From Phycomyces nitens (taxonomy: Eukaryota > Mucoromycota > Mucoromycetes > Mucorales > Phycomycetaceae), in NCBI GenBank assembly GCA_022702545.1, contig JAHRBC010000001.1, positions 6,696,001-6,760,000 of the forward strand: 64,000 nt of DNA, read 5' to 3'. The translations under genes were made by a program, and so were the position numbers. Position 1 is the stretch's first letter. Each line of letters opens with the position of its first letter. Shown here piece by piece: positions 44,546-57,600 of this stretch. Below the pieces are notes generated by a model that saw nothing but the letters and a program-made list of their open reading frames with translations, was not told the DNA's origin and did not search any database.

Positions 44546-47315
44546 CTGGTCATCTCACACCATCCTCGCACTATTTACTCTTATTACCATTGTTTTACAC
44601 TATATAAATTTTACGGGTATACATACATAAAATACCATTTAAAATATATCTCAAAAAACGCATATTTCTTTATATCTGTCTTATTTACAATTATGAGTTT
44701 CTGTGATAATTTAATATGAGGTATTTCTATTTTGTAAAGTCCCAAAAACGATGACTATTGGTTTGAATCCAAATTCTGATATAGTTGTATACTTTTTAGC
44801 TGTACTTTTAATATCATGGCATATAGAGTTCTGCTATATATATTCCCTTTATAAATCTCTAAGACGCAAATACAAAATTACTTTAGATAGTGGTAATAAA
44901 TTTTCTTTGAGTTTTTCTCTCTCCCTCTCCTCTCTTCTTTTAGTAAGGATCTTAAGAAAAAAAACAAGATTTCCGATGGAAATCCAAGAAATCCACTATT
45001 TTCAACAATATTTTAAAAAACATGGAGAACCCTTCTGCTTTGAACTTTAGATAGAAGCTCAAAGTGTTTGTTCTAGGTAGACTTGAGTAGTACTGTAGAG
45101 ATTGGACGAAATCAGAAAATATTGACAGAATCAATATCCCTAAACTTGATAATTTTCAAGTTGGTACTATACAAATATTTCTGTTTATCCAAAATATCAC
45201 TATCAAATTTAGTGCCTCCAAAGGTACAAAAGTAAAAAAGATTTAAAGTGCATTGATAATGAGGAATAAACTTAGGCTGTATATATACTTTCTCATTTGC
45301 CACAGGAAAAGAGCTTGGAGAAAAACGAAAAAATGTACTACTCCATTTCTTGTACTTCCGAATAATCTCGGATGCCTGGCATATTAAAGGTAGATCATTG
45401 TTCTCCTTTTTAACCACCATAAATACAATAGAATAAAAACAGTATATTGAAACCTCAAAACACAGGTTCCAATCTTACCCACCATAGACTGGTTAATAAC
45501 AACAAAAAGTATCGGACAAATTAAATACCTCTTCATAATCCCCACATTCAATTCTATCCAAGCAGCCACAATTTCTTTGGAAAACTTACTAGTATACCCT
45601 CAGCTATATAAAACCAATATTGGACTATTGTGAAATAATCCAAATAAACTATATACGAGGCTTTCTTATTTCACACATTTTCAGACATTTTTCCATTAAA
45701 TTTATAAAAACTTGGTGTATGGAAAAATAAACAGCTATTATATGGATTATTATAAAAAATACAGTGTAGGAATAAAAATACAGATAGTATATTTATACCG
45801 TCTTCACAATGGATATCTATAAATTTCATACCAAGTACTTGTTTCTTAGCTGTTAAACTTTTTTGTGATAACAAACTGCGTTTGGTAGAAGATAATGTAG
45901 TTTGAAATAAATGGCGAGAGCATCAAGATAGTTATATTACTCTGTATGTACTTGACACATGCTCTCTCGTACCTTAACAGGCTAACAGCTTCATATAATA
46001 TTGGTGTAAATAAAATTCGTCTCAGGATGGCATATCTGTTCAAATATAATATTACTTAAATTATGTATACCTGTATACAGTCTTAAAGCTTCATAGCGTA
46101 CATTTCTGTATCTTTATTTCAGTATTGTATGTTCCCATGCAATATTATAAAACGATTTTCTATATTTGGTTTTTAAAGATATAGTGAGAGCTGGGATAGG
46201 TATATAAGATAAATACATATATACATACAATGCTTTTAATTCAAATATAAAAAGATCAATAGAATTTTGTAAGACTGATAGACGATCCTTTCCTAGATTA
46301 AAACCTAGAACCGGTAAATATTGTTCTACTATCTTATCACTTAAAATTATCACGCCTTAATATAACAAACATTGTGTCCATTTATTAAAAACACATCTTT
46401 ATCTGCCTACTTTAATCATTATTCCTTACATTTTATAGTAGTAATATGAGCAAAATACACATCTTTATATAGTATATATTTATCAAAATATGTTTCATAA
46501 TATGCACAATCAATTTGCTGGTATGGTGTTTTATAAAAGTATACTTTTTATTATTTGGGTATTATATATTAATTCAAGATTTGATATAAATAGAATATGT
46601 ATGTATATTATAAAGGTTATTTCTGCGCTTATTTATCAGTATGGTGTGATGATTGAGGTGGTGATATTAATTATGAAAGTATATGTATGAAATAATAGTA
46701 TATTTAACTTGATAGCATATTTTATAGGAGTATTTTTTTAACTCAGCCTTGTGAGGCTACGCAGCATGATTTCTAAATTTAAATTACAATTTTCAAAATA
46801 GAATAAGCTCGTCAGCCTTGTCTAAATGAATTCTTGGCTATGTCTGTCTTCATCTGGAATTTACATGTGTATAAAAATAGTTGCACAATCAGCCTCGTTT
46901 GATCAGTAAAAGACAAGTGACAGATATTTTATTAGCAAACAAACAGGCTAAATACTTGAAGAAACTCGATGATATCGTTATACTCATAAATTCAAGGACA
47001 ATACACCAATGCCAGTAAGCTCGAATGATACTTGATACAACTCTTCTTTAAAGTAGTTTATGTTTAAGTCGAATATAAATACAAGTATATTAGCATAAGC
47101 TTAATAAAAATAAACCAAGAGTGTGTATTTAAAGCCTTAGCCTCAAACTATACGCCTCTAAACTGTTGTTGTTTTTGTTTCAACAATAAACACATTGCCT
47201 ACAAAGCCATACGCTGTACATGTTTATAGGTGTATTAATAAAATCAAAAATAAACTTGAATAAAGCTGTTTCTAATGTCTCTCTCTCTCTCTTCTTTCTA
47301 TCATATATATTAGCA
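44546..47315. other. AT-rich island, right part
   Basis: Several short minus-strand frames between 46353 and 44952 have somewhat protein-like content, for example L-P-V-L-G-F-N-L-G-K-D-R near 46300. They cannot be joined into a gene. The rest is AT-rich and unassigned. Confidence 0.4.
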
Positions 47316-49542
47316 ATGAAAACTTGTCTATCAACCATTACTCTTGCGGTGCTCTTTAATGGCATATTTCAAGTAGCCATTGCCTTTAGACCAAAGGCTA
47401 GACATGCGTCAGGTAACACTCAGATACTAAGAATTTCTATCAAGACCAATTCAAATTCTGGTGTACTTTTGGCTACTTAAAAAAGGCAAAAAAAGTTACC
47501 AAGAAATTCCTTCATATGCTTATACATGAATATATCTTGTACTCACATTTTGTCTCCACAGGCTGTGCTGTGCTGGATGACACTCTCTATTGCTATGGTG
47601 GAGCAATGTATATCGCTGGCCAAGGAACCCCGACATCACTATCTGAGCACCTTTCGCTTGACTTGAGGCACTCTTTTAGCATCCCGGAATACCTTTCAAA
47701 CTGGAAATCGATAGACAATTTGACCAATTTTCGATTGGAGCCAAATTCTTACTTTTCCATCGTAGCACAACCCAGCAGTCAGAGCTATGTGATCAGTGGA
47801 GGCATAGGCTACAATAATGGATCATCGCTTATCAACCCAACTACTGTTTATAATGCAAGCACAGACACATGGAGTTCAGTTAATACTACAGGCATAACAC
47901 AAAGGTAATGCTAGTCTTTTAAATTAATATCCTTTTTTAACTGTCTTTTTTTCAGATTTGGTCACACAGGAGTACTTGAGCCTGATAACAGCGTTCTGTT
48001 CTGGGGAGGCTTAGGGTAAAGAAAAATACAATCCTATTTTTATTTTATTTTTCAAAAAATGATGGAATCTAAATATTCACCCACTGTGACAGAGGATATA
48101 TTGGGGATGTAGTGAACAGCGGCATTACTACAGACTCATACAACCCAAAATTGCTCTCGCCTTCTGTAAGTCGAAACGATTGTGATTTGAATATCTTGAG
48201 GCTAATAACATATATCTTACGATAAATAAATGATAATGGATACCAAAAAAAATTCAAAGTTCAACGAATGGTCTATTCTTTCTACTAGATCATTTCCTTT
48301 AGGAGCCTATACACGTGTTTATGGGTCTGCCACGATGGGAAGAGACGGAAGATCGATATTTTACATTGGAGGCAGTAGTATCCAGTCAGCAATAGTAAAT
48401 ACGACATCAGCACTGTCAGGACAAGGACTTGGTACAGTCTCCATGAATGATATATTGGTATACGATACTATCGATTCGACTTGGACAATGCAACAAGCGA
48501 TTGGTCCAACTCCTTCACCAAGAACCCTTCACACGGCTGTTCTTGGTAATTTCCCTTATTTTTTTTAAACTTTTGTGGTCGCAAATGTGTACATCTATCA
48601 CTAGGTTTGACTAACCAGGTGAGCTTGTTTTCTAGTACCCAATACCGATATGGTGTTGATCTATGGCGGATTAGGAATCAGTAAGAATTCTGTAATTACA
48701 ATACTAGAGGTACACATGTATTTTAACCTATCATCCTATCATTATTATACAATATAAAAATGATAGATAGCTCGTTTCCAGTAAAAGATTATGTGTATCA
48801 ACTAGACACAACCCAGTTTTTATGGACTCAAATACCGCTCCCTGTTACATCTGGTGCTGGCCCCCGTTACGGACATTCAGGTACAATAGAGATCTGATTC
48901 AAGACACATATTACATATTTCATATTTATTTATATCCATATTCATATATTTTTATATATTTATATATTATATATATCTGCAGCTGTCTTGTACGGGAATT
49001 CGTCCATGTTTATTCTATTTGGTATCAATCAAGCCGGTATTCCAACAGACGATTTTTATGTTCTCAAATTGGATGATATGAAATGGACTGATCATTTCGA
49101 ATCTGATTGGACTCCACACTATAAAGAAAGAAACCCTCATATAACTCCAGTTCCACTCAGTGGGGGTGATAAGCACACTACATTTGGAGCTGTATTTATA
49201 TCTTGTGGCACTATAATAGGGTTTATTGCTACAGTCATTGTAGTTTTGGCAGCCAGAAGAAGGGAAGCAAAAGAGGTCGCATTCTATGCCAGTTTGAACG
49301 CGAATGAAGTAGAAGAAAGAGAAGTTCGAAGACAAGGAGCAATAAGGATATCGCCGAGAGCCAGTACATATAATATAGCTCGCAGTTACCGAACCTCGCT
49401 TCCAACTGATATATCCCGACCACTTGTCTCTCCGGGAGTTTACAATTACGACGAAACAATGCAGAGCCAAGGATCTTCGGCGACAGTATATGAACCTGTT
49501 GGTACAATTCATAAAGGAAAATCTCGCCAATCGGATGCCTAG
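47316..49542 (+). CDS. Kelch-repeat single-pass membrane protein
   Basis: Eight exons: 47316..47412, 47562..47904, 47956..48015, 48093..48165, 48260..48545, 48636..48680, 48782..48880, 48983..49542 (520 residues). A signal peptide (about 1-24, hydrophobic core after M-K-T-C) is followed by kelch/galactose-oxidase-type blades with repeated G-G, Y-x-x-x-x-x-x-W and R-x-x-H motifs (L-Y-C-Y-G-G, T-D-T-W-S-S, R-F-G-H-T, I-F-Y-I-G-G, P-R-T-L-H-T, L-I-Y-G-G, P-R-Y-G-H-S). Near residue 405 lies a transmembrane helix (C-G-T-I-I-G-F-I-A-T-V-I-V-V-L) with an A-R-R-R stop-transfer, then a ~95-residue cytosolic tail. It is probably a surface or endomembrane receptor or adhesion-like protein. The exon 6 end at 48680 was chosen to keep the blade frame; a longer exon is possible. 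Confidence 0.8.
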
Positions 49543-50132
49543 GCATATTTTGGAATATAAATATACACATGTATATAAATACTGTATTCTTTTCGCATGG
49601 TCTCCATCCTTTCCATATTATATTAATTTCTATGCATTTGAAGTGTTTTATCGGAAAAATAGTGGATCGAATGATTGTACGACTCAATTATGTACCACAT
49701 ATTTTGGAAATGCTTGTATAAATATATCAGTCAAAAGCCTAGTTGTTTTTTTTTTCAAGCTAAAAACAAATTGAGTATATATATAGATATATCAATGTGT
49801 ATGTAGATTGGTTGAATGAACAGATAAAGAGAAGAAGAGAGAAAGAGAGAGAGAATCAAATAAAGATTGGTGATAGTTTTTTATGACTGCTATAAACTGG
49901 GATATGACTAACCATCTTGTTCACTTGAGATTCTGTGTTTAGGACAGATAGAATGGCTATATTCATCTTAATACTATTACTATTACTATTACTATTACTG
50001 TCCCTATACCATTTCTTTGGATCGACTTCTTTAAATTGTCATAATTACTATATTAAGTCAAAGCGTCTAGAATACTAAAGATATTAGACACAAACACAAT
50101 ATAATCATACAGTGCTTCATTAAAGAATAGAG
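49543..50132. other. Intergenic, no gene seen
   Basis: A (TACTAT)n-like microsatellite occupies about 49968-50000 and a GAGA tract about 49828-49856. Nothing coding was supported. Confidence 0.55.
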
Positions 50133-50556
50133 ATGATAAACAGTAGCGGTTATTCAAACGAGTTTGGACAAGGTGTACTTGCTTATCTGCACCTTAAATT
50201 GGACCCACAACACAGGGATTATTGTTTGTACTTCTTGGTCAATACAATGGTTCGTGTCTTTGAATCGATGGCAATGTAAGAACCATAAATATCCAAAAAA
50301 ATATTGGATCTGATTTCACGGGAAAAAAATAATCACCCTTTTTCATATTTCTCTTCTATAATTGTTTTTCAGCTCATATGTGTATATGCACACTATCGAT
50401 GATAACCCTAATCGAGGTCGCTGTACAATCAGTAAAGATACTAAAACAGGAAGTGAAGAATTGTACAGAGCCCCATTAAGCCTTGTGTGCAAGGTCAAGA
50501 AAAAAATAGCTAATCTACTCGTAACATTGTTCTGCTCAATGATTGGCAAAGTGTGA
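50133..50556 (+). CDS. Possible small two-exon gene, unknown
   Basis: Exons 50133..50275 and 50373..50556 would give 108 residues. The donor is GTAAGA and the acceptor TTTTTCAG, and the joined frame stays open in phase. The first exon has normal amino-acid composition (G-V-L-A-Y-L-H-L-K-L-D-P-Q-H-R-D-Y), and the second carries N-P-N-R-G-R-C-T-I. I find no known motif. The C-terminus is Lys-rich and then hydrophobic. It may be a real small gene, or a remnant of a larger one, since it sits next to the AT-rich side. It is followed 173 bp later by the methyltransferase gene on the same strand. Confidence 0.35.
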
Positions 50557-50729
50557 GATCAAATATAGAGAGTATGCGCTCTTTTGATTTATAACCCAAT
50601 TGTTAGTATTACTATTATTTATATTTTATATTTTATTTTGGCCCTGAAGTTTTAAAATTCATATAAATACATGTCATGTTTAAATTCATATCCTACGGCC
50701 CTTTCACCCATTTGTCATTATTGTTCTCT

Positions 50730-52611
50730 ATGGGAAATACAGACTCTATGCCTATCTCGGAAGTCGTCACCTCTAGTCTTTCTCCAGAAACACAGAAACG
50801 GCTAAAGAAGGCACCCTACAGTGCCGCATTTTTTGAACTTGGTGCCTTGGCAAATAGCCCAGTTCGTACACCAGTGCGTCCATCGATGAACTCATTTTTC
50901 GAGGCTGCATACTCTACGACTTCACCTTCGCCAGCACCAATTCGGACAGTTGGTTCTCGAAAAGCATCTTCTGCAAACTCGAGCACATTTAGCCGAAGTA
51001 CGGGTAGCTCAAAGGCTTCCAACACAGCCTCTACGGACGACCTATCTCTTTTCCCGAGCAATTCTCGGGGATCATCCAGTCAATCGACCCCAATGTCTGC
51101 GATATCAGAGAAGGATAATGACGCGATAAATGACTTGAGATCTCTGGATGCCTCCCAGCGAATAGAGTCGAGCCAAATTGATGGAAGGCGTTATGTCAAC
51201 CAACCCAAGGCAACATATGTACTACCATTTGATGACGATGAATCAGATCGTCTGATAGTAATGGTAAGGTGCATCTTGACCAATACAATTCTATCAAACC
51301 AATTGGGTTTGGTTGGGTTATTTTATAGATATATCACCGAATATTATATTATATATATATATATATTCATATATTCTAAATTAACGATCAAATCTATCAA
51401 TCTTAGCACTTTTTGTTGAAGCATGCCTTTGAAGGAAACTGTATGGCACCAGTCACAAGCGTGTTACAAATGGGCTATCTAGAGAAACAGCGTCCTAGTG
51501 TACTTGACATTGGCTGCGGTCCTGGTACATGGTAAGGATCTCTTTATTGATATTTATAGACAATTGACTGATTATTTGACTGCTTATAAAGGGTTCTTGA
51601 GATGGCAACAGAATACCCCAATGCTGGCAAGTGCAGTAAATGCTCACACACGAGCATCGAATCATAAACACCTGGGCTAATTCTTTTAAACCTATAGATT
51701 TCTACGGTATCGATTTGTGCCCAATGTTCCCCACAGCAATCAAGCCAACCAATGCCAATTTCCAGCAACACGATATCTTCAAAGGCCCACTCCCGTTCAA
51801 AGACAACAGTTTTGATTTTATTTACATGCGCACAATGCTCATTTGTATGACCAAAGACAATATCTCCCATATATTGACAGAAATGTCACGTATACTAAAA
51901 CCAGGTGGTTATTTTGAAATCCTTGATGTTGAATACCGTATTCAAAGACCTGGACCCATTTCAGAAACCCTTATCAATCAGACACGTAAGGAATCTCTTA
52001 AATAACAATAATAATATAAGGGTAAGATATTTAACTTTTTTTCTTCTTAATTTATAGTTTATAAAAACATGCAGGCATACAACATTGATCTTCATTTTGG
52101 TCACCAGCTCTCAACCTTTGCAATGACCAAACCCTCTGGCAATGGTTTTGTTGATATCCAACAGCAACGTGTGGCTATTCCCCTTGGCTGGGGTGGTCAG
52201 CTTGGCGAATTACATGCACAAAACATTGGCTATCTCCTGCGCTCACTCAATCCAGCTGTCCGCCGCCCGAGTCAGCAATCAGTCTCGCCCCTCTCTCCTC
52301 CTCCTACACCAACCTCCCCTGGCCCTTTTCATGAAATTAATCATGAAAGTATCAAAGAAGTGCTTGACGAATGTCAAAAGTATCAATCTCACCTTAATTG
52401 GTATGTCTGTTTTGGTCACAAATCAGTCCTGAGCGGCACCAATCTTAGCCCGTCGGTGAGCACCAGTAGCCACAATCCTAGTCTAATGGGCTCGATGCAC
52501 CATTCTGGAAACTTTGCCTATTCACTTGCAACACCACCCGAATCGCATGAGTCTCTGGAAGATGGTGCGTGGGAAGTAATCAATGACTTTGTGCATGGCT
52601 TCACAGATTGA
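50730..52611 (+). CDS. Class I SAM-dependent methyltransferase
   Basis: Five exons: 50730..51263, 51407..51531, 51592..51626, 51698..51985, 52058..52611 (511 residues). A disordered Ser-rich N-terminus (about 170 residues) leads to the Rossmann methyltransferase fold. Motif I V-L-D-I-G-C-G-P-G-T-W lies near 210, the acidic ribose-binding residue is in F-Y-G-I-D-L, and F-D-F-I-Y-M-R and L-K-P-G-G-Y-F follow. This matches the methyltransferases common in mucoromycotes, loosely related to LaeA/UMTA types; the substrate is unknown. An upstream in-frame ATG exists at 50676, but the one at 50730 gives M-G-N-T-D-S, an N-myristoylation-type start. Intron 3 appears to use a GC donor (see findings). 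Confidence 0.82.
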
Positions 52612-53133
52612 GATAAGAACAAATGGCCTTGTTTCCGAGCAAGTATCAAAAACAATACAAATAACAACAACAAAAACAAAAACAACAACAAAAATACCAG
52701 GGCTGGTTGTGTATATTCTATCCTATACTTTCAATGACTTCATTTCAACACACAACAATAGGGACATGGCTTCCCCACCATCCAAGAAATAATAATCAGA
52801 TACCAGATAGTCTTGATAGTCTATACATGCATATGCATGCTTATATTGCTTAGCTATCACATCCCGTTCATTATTTATTTTCTTTTTGTATTTTCTTTTT
52901 ATTTAACTTTACCCATTACATTCCATTCATTTTCTTTGTAAATACACATCATCTGTGTCCACAAAAGGACAGTCACATTCTACTTTTTTCCTCTTTTACA
53001 AATTAAGGAATTTTTGTGAACAATCAAATTGTTAATATTCATGTGTATGTCATAAAGACAATGTTATATATTGTGTGGGGTTTGGTTTATTTAAAGAGTA
53101 AAAGAAAAATAATAACAACAAGAAAAGAGCAGG
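52612..53133. other. Intergenic between convergent genes
   Basis: An AAC/AAAAC repeat (about 52655-52695) follows the methyltransferase stop. No gene was seen. Confidence 0.6.
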
Positions 53134-54337
53134 TTAAAAAGAGCAACGTCGGGTAATACGAGGTTTTGGTTCGGTCGAAACGGACCAGGAAGTCTGTGGG
53201 GTAGTGCGACGAATGGTGACATGTGTTTCGATTGGTGAGGGAAGAGGACCTTGAACTGAATAGGTCTTTTTGTGGGTTTTTGTACTAATAGTATTGCTTG
53301 GACGACGAGACATGCGTCGTTTCCGTGTACGCTCTGTATCGCAGTGGCAGTCTGAGGATGTGGAGGGTGAGGCTGATGTGGGGGGAAGAATGCTGGGGAA
53401 TTTGGAGGGCTGGAAAGATCCGGGCAGAGAGAGGCGCCGGGTACGAACAGAGAGCCAAAGAATGGGGGCAGCTGTAGAGACGACGAGACGATCGACCATG
53501 AGATTTGCGAGTACAAAAAAGAAGGCCCATGTCAGCATACTCGTCAGACTGGCTGATGAAGAATGACGTTGGGAAGGGAGAGAATCAAAGGCCATGGAAA
53601 TCAGGGCGTGAGGGATATGGAGGAGGGGTAGCAGCAAGAGACCCGGGAAGCGTGGGTCGAGTGACGACGAAGACTGCTGGGCCACTGGGGAAGCCAGGTC
53701 TCGGGAGAGCGAGTCTACTAGAGCCATGGATGAGTCAAGTCTTTTGAAGGACTCAGCAAGAGGGTCTTGTTGAATTAATGGTGAGTTTCGCTTGACTGAT
53801 CGAGGTGTTGCTGATCTCCGGATAGCTAATGTAGGGCAGGATAGGGGTCTTGCCGACATGGAACGCGAGTGTCGCTTGGAGAGGGTGCCGGGGATGGGTG
53901 AGGGTGCAGGTGAGATTGGTGAGATTGGGATAGAGTACTCTGGCAAGTCACGCGCATGAAAACTGGGAGTGCGAGTCCGCTTGGGTCGTGGCAACTTTGA
54001 TGAGACGATGGGATTGGACTTGATTAGGCGAGCCCGTTCGCTTTCTATGCCGTGGACGGCTTCATTTGCTTCTTGAATAAGTGTAGATAGTATGTCTGAT
54101 ATCCGGTCAAATGTTTCCTGCTGATCTTCGTCTTCGTCCGCAGTTGGTCCAGACAACAATCCCAGTGCTGATTCTGGCCGTGAGACAGTGTGACGACGTG
54201 GGCGAGTGTGGGGTACTTCATACGGGGTTGACGAATAGGAAGGTATTGGTTTGGACCTTTCTGGAGGAGGCGTGTTCTATTGAAAGACGGTTATTAGGGA
54301 AGGGTGTTCAATCGCTGTCTAGCTGAATATGTACCAT
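53134..54337 (-). CDS. Uncharacterised protein with Ser/Arg-rich flanks and a hydrophobic core
   Basis: Two exons, 54337..54335 and 54276..53134 (381 residues). The first exon is only the ATG, followed at once by a GTACAT donor; the intron ends ...CAATAG and has a good CTAAT branch site. The N-terminal third is disordered with many R-x-x-S/T, S-P and proline motifs. A short helical stretch follows (F-D-R-I-S-D-I-L-S-T-L-I). In the middle are two hydrophobic segments (P-G-L-L-L-L-P-L-L-H-I-P and S-M-L-T-W-A-F-F-F-V-L-A-N-L-M-V) that could span or dip into a membrane. The C-terminus is basic and Thr-rich. No family was recognised. The protein is probably membrane-associated and phosphorylated; that is inference. 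Confidence 0.6.
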
Positions 54338-54658
54338 TATAGACGTATGTATTTGATAATAGCACCCAAAGAAGCTATTCTCTGTATTTATGGCACAGAA
54401 GCGTCAAACAAGTAAAATAAAGGAAGAAGAAGAAAAAGAAGAAGCAGAAACAAAAGAAGAGAATAAGAAATAAGGAGTCAAGACTGCAAAAATTATCCAC
54501 TGTAATTTTCTGTGCAAATAAAATAAAATATATTTTTTAGGAAAATAAAAAAAAAGCATAAAAAAGCATAAAAAAAAGGGTAGACTTATTCCACAGCCCG
54601 TCGTCTTATTTAGGCACAAATAAGTCTATCAGTTGCTCTGTGAATTCCACATGACAGC
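54338..54658. other. Intergenic, A-rich
   Basis: An AGA/AAG-rich tract at about 54420-54470 and poly-A runs. No gene was seen. Confidence 0.5.
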
Positions 54659-57600
54659 TTAGGCAAATCCAATGTCTGGTCTCTTCTTCTTCTTGTCGCC
54701 ATCGCCATAAACAGCGGCCCACTCTCTAATCTCAACTACCGACTCCATCTTCTCGCTTGAACTTGCAGGCACCATCTTGAGGGCTTCTTCAAAGTGGCTC
54801 CACCCTAGGACTTGCTTTTCCTTTGTCAACACTTGCTGTTGCACTGCCTTTAGAGCAGCCGTAACACACATGTTTTTCAAATCCGACCCCGAGTAGTGTT
54901 CCGTTTTCTTGGCAAGCTCCGACAACGACACATCGTGCTGTTCATCTTGCAAAAGCATACGCAGAATATCGGCGCGGTCATCTTCCTTTGGCAAATCAAC
55001 TATGCGAATATCCGTATATTAATTTTCAAAGTTCATGTAACCATAACAACCAATTCTGTTACCAAGTACGCGACGGGGCATTCTTCGTAACACAGCGTCG
55101 TCCAGGTCAAACGGGCGGTTAGTGGCCGCCATTACCATTACTCCTTGGTTGTCACTCGATAATCCATCCCATTCTACCATGAATTGGTTGATTATCTCCC
55201 GGTGGATCCCAGAATTGGCATCAGATCGTCTTTTCCGCATGATGCTATCAACTTCATCTATAAACACCACACAAGGCGCCAATTTCCGGGCTAATGAAAA
55301 GATGGCCTGTTGTCTGGGTTACTTATAAATATTCTAATTTATATTATATGAATATATATATATAGCTTCGTATCTTACCTTGACATTCTTTTCTCCCTCG
55401 CCAACGTACATATCATAACTATCCAGGCCTCAGTAATCGTTCATATTATTTAGAAACTTACATGTCGCTTGCCTGGATCTCTAGCATCCGGCTCCCACTC
55501 TCCTTCGCCACCGCCTTGGCCAGCATTGTCTAATAAATATGTCAGATTAGCCGCTGAATTTCTAAACTATCAATCCGCAGCCTGACTACGGTTTACCTTG
55601 CCGGTTCCAGGTGGGCCAAACAACAAGACACCTGAGATGAAGTTACGTTTCAGGATTCCATGCTGGAACAGATCAGGCCGAACCAATGGTAAACTGATCA
55701 GAGTTTGAAGTGTTTCGATAGTCAGGGGAGGTGCTCGGACATCTTTAAAGGTGCACTGCACTTTAGCTTTGTAGCAAATATAAACAAAATGATTTCAGTC
55801 AGCCCAAATACAAACAAAAACAAAAATATTCAGAAAAGCTTACTTGGATCAACAATACGCGACACCAGTCGAGACTCGTACTCATCGCACTGTTCTTTAA
55901 GGTCCACAAAATCAATTTGGCCGTCATTCTGCGTGCGCGCTTTCTGACGTTTCATCATCTTAGCAACCTTGCCTTGCAATGTAACACTCTTTTGGATAAT
56001 CATATGCGCTTTCCTAAAGTCTTCCAATTCAACTATTTCCTTTTTTTGTGCAAGTGCACTACCAATAGCAGTTGTCACACGTCGATCGACATCGTCCATT
56101 GGCCACACCTCTTTAGTAATGCCCTCTAGCCCCGAAAGAGCCTTGATAAGTTCGGGAATGGTTCCCTGGAGAGACTGAAGGCCTGTAACCTGTTTGTGAC
56201 TGTGTATGGCTAGTATATGTCTTGCATTGATTTCTCCTATTCTCTTGGCTTCATCTATCTTGAGCTGTGTGTTCCACAATGTCATTTTTTCAAAGTCATT
56301 TGCTGGAGGGAGTACGGTGAAGCCTCTCATTCCAGGTATCAACGGAAGGCCTTTTCCCATTATTAAATCGTTTATATGTGCGGCTGGGTCAACCTTTTGC
56401 TGTAGCGAGATCGAGTGTCCAGCTAGGAGCATCACTCGATGTCCTTTTTGGCGTAAATCATCCACGGCTACCAAAAGAGCAGAGAGCATAATGGAGACAA
56501 AAGGCTCGTTCATGTCTAGATAATCACGTAGATACACAATCTTGGGTGCCTCTAGCTTGATCTGGTCGCCTTCTTTAGGCTTCTTTTGTTCGGGGGAAGC
56601 TTGGATGATACGTTGGAACAAGGACGTAAATCTCATCTGGAATTCAGTCATTATCTTTGAGACCATTTTGGCCTGCTCATCTGTTTCCTTTTCTTCGTGT
56701 GTAGAGTCTTCTGCTTCATTTTCTTCTTTAGGGACTGCCCACACATTTTCAGTTCTCTTCCACAACGCATTCTTGATTGCTTCCAACGCCCCTTCTGTAT
56801 TAACATGTTCATCTTCTTTGGGCTTCTCTTCTGGCTTCTCTTCTTTGGTTTGCTTGACAGCCTTTTCAAGTGGATTTTGCATGACGGTTAGGTAAGATTT
56901 GGATCGATGGTTTGCCGATGTCATCATTGGTAACACAGTAAAAGCTAATCATCCATGGATCAGTACAATACCCCCTTATTCTTTCTATACACACATGTGC
57001 ATATGTTTGTACAAATGGCTTTATTATAATTGACACCCCTCTTTACTTTGTCTCTGCTGCTTTAAAAAAAACTTACCACCACCTTGATCTGCTTTTGCCA
57101 ATCTAATAAAGTCTTGGTTATCGATAATAACCAAGTCTGCACCAACTTCTCCGGCCAGTCGTCGAGCCATTGCGTCCTGCAGATAGGTTGCTCCCTTGAG
57201 AGGAACATTGATCAGGATATGATCTGTGTGGTCAATTGAAGATACTAGGCCCTTTGGGGCAAGGCTAGCCCGAGTACACATTGTCAATTCGTCCCAGACA
57301 TGATCTTGAACAATCTTGTTGTAGATTGGATCGATAGGAGTGTTGACGATTTCCGCATTCGACAGACAGTTGGTCTCCAGAAAAGACTCTATTGCTACCT
57401 ATCAGAAAACCAGGTATATGTATTCCACCTTGCCAAGGTTCATTTTATATTCTCTTGCTCCGCAGCCGAGCCGAATTTCTTTTTATGTACGAATATGTAT
57501 ATTTACCTGGTATAGCTGACAGGGGTCGTCTGGCCTTTCTGGTCGTCTTTCGTCCTTTTGTGGTTGTACCAAGTTCGGATAGTTTATTAGAGCCTTTCTT

